Shown one piece after another: positions 7,164 to 15,100 of a stretch of DNA of 16,191 nt. Origin of the DNA: Rhodobacteraceae bacterium UBA3087 (lineage in GTDB: Bacteria > Pseudomonadota > Alphaproteobacteria > Rhodobacterales > Rhodobacteraceae). The notes beneath the pieces are model-generated. The model was not told the origin of the DNA. It made no database searches and saw nothing but the letters and a program-made list of their open reading frames with translations. Location of the stretch: the NCBI GenBank assembly GCA_002367285.1, contig DFBF01000150.1, positions 1 through 16,191 of the forward strand, written 5' to 3'. Each line of letters starts with the position of its first letter. Positions within the stretch are counted from its first letter, which is position 1. The translations under genes were made by a program, and so were the position numbers.

Positions 7164-7329
7164 ATAGACCCAATGTCAGGACCAGAACGGTCGCCAGGAC
7201 GTTAGGGGCCTGCTTAAGGGTTGGCCCCGGAGCGTCCATCAACGCCTGACCTGGCGCCAAAGCGTCATCAGCCGCATCATCCAAACCGTCAAGCACGGGG
7301 TTGGCCGATCCGCTCAGCCACCACAGCAT
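7138..7329 (-). CDS. Possible small membrane protein (63 residues)
   Basis: An ORF begins inside the last codons of the IalB-family gene (16-bp overlap). Its N-terminal 40 residues are rich in Asp, Ala and Pro. One hydrophobic segment near the C-terminus (VLATVLVLTLGLFAVG) could be a membrane helix. AGGA directly abuts the ATG with no spacer, a poor ribosome binding site, though coupling from the overlapping upstream gene could compensate. I recognise no family. It may be a genuine tail-anchored small protein, or an accidental ORF in a degraded intergenic stretch. Confidence 0.3.
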   Translation of the reverse strand: MLWWLSGSANPVLDGLDDAADDALAPGQALMDAPGPTLKQAPNVLATVLVLTLGLFAVGQGDE

Positions 7330-7859
7330 TCCTGGCCCAGCCGTTTCAACGCGGCGCTGAACCCGGCCAGTGACAGCGTGACCGTGAAGGGTTGGTCATT
7401 GGTATTGGCCATGGTCAGAACCGCCTCATTGCCACGCGCCAGACTGGCCAGTTCGGCGTCGCTCAGCACTTTGGGGGCAATGCAGCCGCCCGGAAGGCAG
7501 GTGCGAAAGGCAATCGGCACCGGGTCGCTGCCGTCGATGGACATGGCGACCCCTTGCGACAGCAACAGACCGAATGGCGCGATCACCGTCAGGCCGGTAT
7601 CATCGCGGGTCTTGCGCACGATGGCCGACAGCACCCGCTGGCCGGTATCGCTTTGGGTCAGCTCCTGGGCCATTTCGCAGGCCTGGTGTTGGCTGCCGTC
7701 CTGCACCGTCACCATGGCACAGCGCACCACCCAGTCCTGGAACGTCACCGTCAGGGAATTGGGCGCGGCCCCTGTGTCTTGCGCCCGCGCGGGGCCGGTT
7801 GCCAGAACAGATGTGGCCAGAACAAGCGCGGCCATCAGTGGTTTGAAAAAGCGGGTCAT
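7314..7859 (-). CDS. IalB (invasion-associated locus B) family exported protein
   Basis: The 181-residue protein has a clear signal peptide (MTRFFKPLMAALVLATSVLA, cleavage likely after ARA at ~26). The mature domain has the IalB hallmarks: FQDWVVRC at ~40-47, a second Cys at 61 in ACEMAQ, and RTCLPGGC at 119-126, so disulfides are likely in the periplasm. The family is named for a Bartonella locus linked to erythrocyte invasion, but it is widespread in free-living alphaproteobacteria with no known activity. The start at 7859 is preferred for its AAGGGA box 7 bp upstream; an alternative ATG at 7874 overlaps the previous gene's stop (ATGA) and adds five residues. The C-terminus ends with a vicinal CysCys (178-179), an unusual feature. 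It is probably cotranscribed with the TIGR03032 gene. Confidence 0.88.
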   Translation of the reverse strand: MTRFFKPLMAALVLATSVLATGPARAQDTGAAPNSLTVTFQDWVVRCAMVTVQDGSQHQACEMAQELTQSDTGQRVLSAIVRKTRDDTGLTVIAPFGLLLSQGVAMSIDGSDPVPIAFRTCLPGGCIAPKVLSDAELASLARGNEAVLTMANTNDQPFTVTLSLAGFSAALKRLGQECCGG

Positions 7860-7870
7860 CGCGTATCCCT

Positions 7871-9001
7871 TCATGCGCCAGGTGTTTCAGGAGCGGCAAC
7901 GGGCCGTGGTGCCTCGGCCGGGATCATGCCCTGATAGGTCACAAGTTTCGCCGCCTCATCCGAGGTCGGCGGCACCGCAATCGGGCAGACCGCGCCGGGG
8001 ATAACACCCACGTCATACAATTCGCCAACCGCGCCATCGATGCGGAACCAGTCAACGCAGCTGCCCTTGGCAAGGTCGATCACTTGCACCCCACACCAGG
8101 CCTCGCTGTCGGCATCCTTCAGCTTCTGATCCAGCGCCAGGCCCTCGAACCGCTGATAGCGCGGCTTGGACAGGCCGACAAAGGCCAGGTTGCCGTGGAA
8201 CGACAGCCCGCGCAGGAAACCGGGGCAGAAAACGCGCGGCTCGAACGTGCCATTTGCCACCACGCCCAGCTCGCCGGTGCCGGAATTCAGCAACCACAGC
8301 GCGCCGTTATGAATGCGCGGGCTGTGCGGCATCGACAGACCTTCGCAGATGATGTCGCCGGATTGCACATCCATAACAATGCCACCATCATTGCGCCGAT
8401 CACGCCAGCCATCAATGGTGTCCGAGCGCGACACGGCGGTCACGTATTTCGGTTTGCCATCCTGCATCGCCAGCCCGTTCAGGTGACAGCGGTCTTCGTC
8501 CACTAGGGCGGAAATGAATGGTGGCCGCCAGATCGGCTCGAACGAATATTTCTCGCTGGGCACGGCCAAACAGTTGAAACGCGTGTTCACGAACACCGCG
8601 CGGCCCTGATCGTCGATGCCGATGTCATGGGCGTCCAGCGCGCCGGTCACATAGGTGATGCGCGGCACAAACGCCGTGTCAAAGGTGCCGTTTACCGCCT
8701 GTCCGGGGTCCAGCACGTTTTGAAACCGCATGATCTGATAGCCGGCCGTCATGGTTAGCCCGCCAGCATCGTCCAGGCACAGGCCCATCGGTTTGGGCAT
8801 GATCGCCTGATGCACATTCACGCCACCCTGGGCATTGCGCCCAATCATATACAGAATGCCAGATTGATACGAAGTCACCGCGACCGAGATATTCAACTGT
8901 GCCAAGCGCGCCGAGAACCCAGCCGACACAGAATAGCTCACCTGATCCTGCGGTGCCTGTTGCGCGGCTTGGGGGGGCAGGTTGGACGCGTCTTGTGTCA
9001 T
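7871..9001 (-). CDS. TIGR03032 family protein, function unknown
   Basis: The 376-residue protein matches the conserved motifs I know for TIGR03032 (DUF4915-like): TSYQSGIL at 43-50, AHDIGID at 124-130, NTRFNCLA at 139-146, IWRPPFIS at 157-164, RCHLNGLAM at 171-179, GGIVMDV at 206-212, GLSMPHSPR at 221-229, NSGTGEL at 239-245, GFLRGLSF at 261-268, VGLSKPR at 275-281 and GELYDV at 326-331. The repeated strand-turn pattern with conserved His, Asn and Asp suggests a beta-propeller-like enzyme fold, but that is inference and no activity is known. No signal peptide is visible, so it is probably cytoplasmic. The start at 9001 has GGAAGG upstream; the frame extends to 9100 without family similarity. 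It lies 111 bp after the autotransporter gene and abuts the IalB gene. Confidence 0.88.
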   Translation of the reverse strand: MTQDASNLPPQAAQQAPQDQVSYSVSAGFSARLAQLNISVAVTSYQSGILYMIGRNAQGGVNVHQAIMPKPMGLCLDDAGGLTMTAGYQIMRFQNVLDPGQAVNGTFDTAFVPRITYVTGALDAHDIGIDDQGRAVFVNTRFNCLAVPSEKYSFEPIWRPPFISALVDEDRCHLNGLAMQDGKPKYVTAVSRSDTIDGWRDRRNDGGIVMDVQSGDIICEGLSMPHSPRIHNGALWLLNSGTGELGVVANGTFEPRVFCPGFLRGLSFHGNLAFVGLSKPRYQRFEGLALDQKLKDADSEAWCGVQVIDLAKGSCVDWFRIDGAVGELYDVGVIPGAVCPIAVPPTSDEAAKLVTYQGMIPAEAPRPVAAPETPGA

Positions 9002-9112
9002 GCTGAAATTGCCTTCCGTCTCGGTCTTGAAGCCCTGGCCGCGCCACTGTGCCCAATGACCGCTGGCTTGACCAGACCGAATGGCCGGCTGCGGCAACAA
9101 ACCTTCCTGCCG

Positions 9113-12100
9113 CTACCAGCTTTTGGAAAATCCCGCCGACAGGGACAGGCCGAAATCGCCGCCCTGACCGCCCCCGGCAAGACGTTGACGATAGCGTCCG
9201 GTGGCAAAGAACGCCCCGCCCTGGCCCGTCTCCAGATTGCCACCCAGCCCCAGTTCAACCCAGGTGCTGGGGCCGCGTGCCTCCAGGGCGGTGGCGTCGA
9301 CCATAACGTGGTTGGGACCAGAAAAATCGTGTAACAGATTGCCGATCAGCTGAACATTTCCAACCTGTTCCCCCGCCGCCGTGGGCAGATCGAAGGCGAC
9401 CCCGGCCCGGCCCTGAAGACGTTCGTTGACCCCCAGAACGACGTGATTTCCCCGGGTGTCCGTCGCCCCGCCGCCCGACACTTTCATCCAGGTCAGGCTG
9501 GCCTGCGGGCTCAGCCCCGCGTTGAAGGGCAGATCGAACCGGTGCCCGACCTCGACGCCAAAGGACAGCGACGAACTGTCATGCCCGTCCAGCAACTTGC
9601 CCGTCACCGTGGTTGACACATCGCTTTCCTGCCAGCCCATCTGCGCCTGGAAATCCAGCCAACTGCCGCCCGTCCCCTCCCAGGTTGCCGACAGGCCGAT
9701 GGCGTGGCCAATCGCGTCGATTTGTGCTGTGCCCGTATCCGATTGCACCGTGCCCGAGACCAGATCGTGGCGGGCGTTGGCCCCCAAAATCCATTGCCCA
9801 CCAGCGCCGGGCTGGGTGCGCAGGTCAAGCCCGGCCTGAAGCCCGACGGCCCGACGCCGGGTGACATCCGCGCCCGATAACGTCTGAAGACTGCTGTTCT
9901 GGAGGTCGCCGACAAAGCGCAGCCAGGTCGACCGCATGCCATCATCAGATGCCCAGATCCGCGCCGCCTGTCGGTCGGCAAGTGTCGGCAAGGCGGTAAA
10001 GCCCAGCAGCACCGACGGCGTGGCCTCAAAAGACGAGGCGATGATCGACAGCTCTTCGCCCAGCACCCACTGACCGTCATGCAGGCTCAGATCGTAACTG
10101 AACGCGCCGCGAAAGATCGGCCCGCCCGCCAGTTCAAAATCGCCCTCGCCGGTCACGCCAGACACGTCCACAAGGACAAGGTCGTGGCCTGTTGCCTCTC
10201 CCGTGCTCAGGTCGGCAATGGCCAGGGTCGTCACGCCGCTGACATCGCCCGCGATCTCCAATCGGTCCGCCGTGTCGGACGCGAAATCGGCGTCCAGAAA
10301 CAGCGTGCCCGTGCTGGTGAAATCACCGCCCAGACGGATCACATCCCCCGCGTCACCGTTTTGCAGGCTCATCTGCCCATCCAGCGTCACATCCCCGGTG
10401 ATCGTCACCGCGCCATGGCCAAGATCCAACAGCGCACTGTCGGCCACATGCAACGCCCCCACCTCAAACAGCCCCGCGCCAACGCCCAGCGTGGCATTTG
10501 CGGCTAGATTGATCCGCTCCCACCCCGTCAGCGCTTCGGCCATCAGGCCCAGGCTGGTGTCGGCCAGGGTCAGTTCATCCCAGCCATCCAGAGGGTCCGT
10601 GGCATCGCCGCCGCCGTCCATCAGCGTCACGTCACTCAGGTCCGCGCCGGTGATGTCAACCCGGTCATTGCCCGCGCCCAGCAGCACCGCGCCACGGATC
10701 GCCGCACCCGTTCCGGCGGTAACAACACTGTGCCCCGCATCGTTATAAAGCGCGATATCACCGTTCAAAGTTGCGCCATCCGACAACGTGACCCGGCTGG
10801 TCGTCGTGTCATCCCCCAACAGGGCCAGCGCCGTTGTCCCCGTGACTTGCGTGGCCAAGGTGACATCAACCTGGGCGGCACCCGCCCCGCGCGTGGCAAT
10901 GCCATGGCTTGCGCCCTGAACCGGGCCTGACAGGACCGTCACGCGCAGATCGGCACCCGACAGGCTTTCGGCCAGGATGCCCGCGCCACTGGTCGCCGTG
11001 ACGCCGGCATTGACCGTCAGCTGTGCCAGACCCTGCCCCTGATGGGACAGCGCAATGCCGTGCTGGCCGCCGCGGACTGTCGCATTGGTGGTGATCGTCA
11101 TCTCTTCTGCCCCGGTGCCGCTGGTGGCAATCAGCCCAGCGCCGGTGTCCCCTGACAGCGCACCAGAGGTGCTGATCTGCGTGGTTCCCAGCGCGCTGTA
11201 GGTTGAAATGCCGGCCCCCTGCGCCGTGACCGCGCCCGTTTCCAGCCGCAAGTCACCCGTCCCCAGGGTCGTCACAACAATGCCGTCACCAGATGTCGCG
11301 CTGACCGGGCCCAAGGCCGTGACCTCGGTTGCGCCCCAACCCTGGGCGTTGACCAGAATGCCGCTGCCTCCGGACACGGCCTGATCGGTGGAAACCGTGA
11401 CACCGCCTTCGCGGGTCGCCAGGTTCGTCACCGCAATCGCCACCCCGGTGCCAGACAGGTCGCCAACCGGCCCCGTGGTGGCCAGGCGCACGTCACCCTG
11501 GGCCGCGTTCAGCACATGGATCGCCCCCGCGCCGCCCGCGACCGAGGCCAGGTTCAGCTCGACCCCCATCTGCGTTACCGTCTGCACCGCAAGCCCCGTG
11601 CTGGCCGCGACATGGCCCAAAGCCGTCACGCGGCTGGCCCCGATGCCGTCATGTTGCAGCGAAATGCCCTGCGTGCCGCCCTGAACGCTGACCACAGACA
11701 GGTCGGCCATGCCCGTGGTGGCCCCGGCCAGAACCCGCACCCCGGTGCCAGTACCTGCCGCGATATGATCTGTGGCCGTCAGCGTGGTCACGCCGTTGCC
11801 CTGGTTTTCCAGCCATGCGCCCGCAAGCTGACCGGTGATACCGGACGCTGTCACCACAACGTCGCGACCGCTCTGGCCGCTCAGCGCGGCAAGGCCGATG
11901 CCATCGCGCCCCGTGACCTGCCCATCGGTGGTAATCTGCATATCCCCGGTGGCGTTTTCCGCCCACAGGCCATGGGTTGTGCCATAGGCCTCGCTGCCAA
12001 CCGCCTGGGTCAGAACAAGCCCGTGCTGACCGTCAGCCTGCACCCCAATGCCGCCCGGCCCGGTGGCGCGAATGTCAGCCCCAAGGGTCAGCCCCAGCGC

Positions 12101-15100
12101 CCCATTTGCGCGCGCATCAATCCCGCGCGCACCGCCCGTAACCGCGCCCTGGGTGGTCAAGGTGGTCGCCCCACCCCCTAGATTGCGCAGGGCGATACCC
12201 GTTGTGCCACCGCTAACGGCGGCGGTCGTGACAGCCAGATCGCCCCCTCCGCTGACGTCCGCCCACAGGCCGACGCCGCCTTGGCTGATCACCGTCCCGG
12301 TGGCGCTCAGGGTCAGGGCGCCCTGCCCCGCGTGACGCAGGTAAAGCCCGCCCGCCGCGCCCGCGACATCCGTGACAGTGACCGTCATGTTGGTTGCGCT
12401 GGCCGCACTGGACGCTGTAACGCCCCAGCCCGCCGCCGAGCTGATCGCCTGCGTCGCCGTAAGGTCAGTTGTGCCGCCGCCGGTCTGGGTCAAGCTGACC
12501 CCGTCCTGCTGCGCCGTGACGCCCGACAGGTGCGCGACCAGATCGCTGCCCGCCGCCGCGTTGGACAAGGCCAGTCCACGGCCAGATGCGGCGTTGATCA
12601 GGCCCGAAGCGTCAATCCGCGCCGCGCCAGTCCCCGCGTGGGTGATCGTGACCGCATCGCCCGCCTGGCTGGACACCGCGCCCAGATGCACCAAGGCGCC
12701 TGATGTCGCGCTGCCGGTTATCAGGTCCAGCCCAGCGCCGGTGCCCCCGGTGATCGGCCCCAAAACGGTCACGCCCGTGGTGCCGGTGCCAAAGTTGCGC
12801 AACATCAGCCCGGCCTGACCGCCGCTGACCGCCCCCGTGGCCAGGTTCATGTCCCCCGCCGTGGCGCCGTTCTGCGCCCAGACGCCATGGCCCGTGTCGC
12901 CGACAATCGTGGCACCTGCGCCGGTGACGGTCATCGACCCGCCGTGGTTTTCGACCGCCAGCCCATGCACCGCACCCTGAATGGTCCGCCCCGCACCCAG
13001 GTCGATCTGCATGGATCCGGTCACGTCATTGGCGCTGTTATAGGCCAGGATCGCGCTGCCGCTGGTGCCTGTCACATCGCCATGCAGGTCCAACACCAGC
13101 CCGGCCTGGCCGTGGTGTGACACCGAAATGCCGTCCGTGCCGCCACTGACAGACCCCGTCGTGGTCAGTTGTGTGCGCCCGCTGCCCTGGTTCACCAGGC
13201 TGATCCCCTGCCCCGCCCCGGTTACCTGCGCGCTGGACAGCACAAGATCCAAGGTCCCCGCCTGGTTTTCCAACCGCACCCCGTCACCTGCAAGACCAGA
13301 GACCGGCCCTAGGCTGGTGACCGTCAAACTGCCGCTGGTCTGGTTGATCACGTCAATCCCGTCGCCGCCCTGCCCGGTCACGGCCTGGGTGGTCAAGGTG
13401 ATATCACCGCCGCCCGCGCCCGTCTTACGCAGGGTGATGCCATCACCCGCCTGACCCAGAACCGCGCCGCCAAGGCCAATCACCAGGGGGCCGCTGCCGC
13501 CATGGCTGACATGCAGGCCGACCGTTCCCCCGGTCAGGCCCGCCCCCGCGCCCGTGCTGATGTCCAGTGCGCCCGAATTCGATCCGGTGGTCACCTGCAT
13601 CGCCGTGCCACCCAGACCACTGGCCGCCGTGTTCACCTGAACCGCCGTCGCCCCGTTGCCCTGGTTGTTCACCACCAACCCGCTGTTGCCACCATGGGCC
13701 TGGTCCAGAACCAGCGTCAGTTCCCCCCCCAGAGCGGCGCTGTTGTAGACCTCGAGCCCATGCGCGCCCGCGCCGGTGCCGCGAAACACGCCGCTGCCCT
13801 GCACATGCAATGCCCCCGCGCCATTGTGCACAGACGCGCCGCCAAATTGGCCCGCGACGCCCCCCGCCCCGACCACAAGCGTGGTCGAGCTGCCCGCCAC
13901 GGCGCCGGTGGTGGCAAAGAGGCCAAAGCCGCCAAGGCTGTCCACCGCACCCGAAATCGTCATCGACAAAGCGCCCGCGCTGGTGTGATCGACCCGGATT
14001 GCATCGCCCCCAGATGCACCGCTGACCTGCGCTCCGCCGCGCAGATCCAGCGTGGTCGCGCCAGTGCCCTGGTTGCGCAGCCAGACCGCGTGGCCGCCGC
14101 TGGTCTGCACCAGGGCGTGGCTTGTCAGGCTCAGCCCCGCGCCGGTCTGATTGTTCAAATCGACCCCGGCGCCCGTGCCCCCCGACACCCCTGTATACGT
14201 TGTGACCAGAAGCGGGCCAGATCCGCCCTGAGTCAGGTGCAGCCCATTGGTTCCGCCCGTGATCGCGCCCGTGCCGGTCAGCGTCAGGGTGCCACCCGTG
14301 TTCACCGCCCGCACGCCATCGCCGCTGGTGCCCTGGGTTGCCCCGCCCAGCGCAATCGCCAGATCACCACCCCGGTTGTCGATATCCAACCCGTCTTGCG
14401 CCCCCACGGTCGCCGTCCCGGTGGTCACGTCGATATCGCCGGTCCCGCCGCCATACAGCGTGATCGCCGCGCCTGTGCGCCCTTCAACCCGTCCTGTGGC
14501 CGTGACGACCAAAGCCCCTGAACCCAGACTGCGCGCAACAATGCCGTTGTCACCAATCAGCGTGCCCGCACCGGTGGTCACCCGCAACGCACCGCTGCCC
14601 ATCTGGGTGGCGCTGACAGCGGCACCCTGTCCGCTGACCGCCCCCAACGCAAAGACCTCGGCATCGCCCAGCCCACCGGCCTGCACGGTCAGGCGAATGC
14701 CATGACCCGTCGTGCCCGTGACCTGATCCTGGCTGGTGATCCGGGTGCTGCCGGACCCGGCTTGCACAACATGCACCCCATCCGTGCCGCCCGACACCGC
14801 CTGTGTCGTCACGGTGATGTCGCCAAAGCCCGTGCTGGCGTAAAGACCGCTGTCGCTGCCCCCGACAATGGCACCCTCCGCGTTGACGGTCACTGCGCCC
14901 GCCATCGCCAAGGCCGAAATCCCGCGCAAGGCGCCGGTGATCTGCGCGCCCGGGGTCGAGCTGATCTGCACGCCGCCTGTCAGGCTGTTGACCGAGAGAC
15001 CATGCCCCGTCTGGCCGCTGACCGCGCCGGTCACGGTCACACCCGTGGGCCCTTGTCCCTGACTGTCGATCATCACACCATGGTCGCGCCCGATGACACC

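Noticed and set aside
9091..9113. Hairpin (GCGGCA/TGCCGC) at the autotransporter stop codon as a terminator
   Set aside because: The stem is only 6 bp with an 11-nt loop and no T-tract on the minus strand, so it would not clearly separate the gene from the TIGR03032 gene.
13502..14521. Long plus-strand open frames opposite the autotransporter (also 11516-12181 and 14702-15439)
   Set aside because: They are rich in Arg, Ala, Pro and His with no domain pattern, and they mirror the repetitive, GC-biased minus-strand gene, which carries clear domains throughout.
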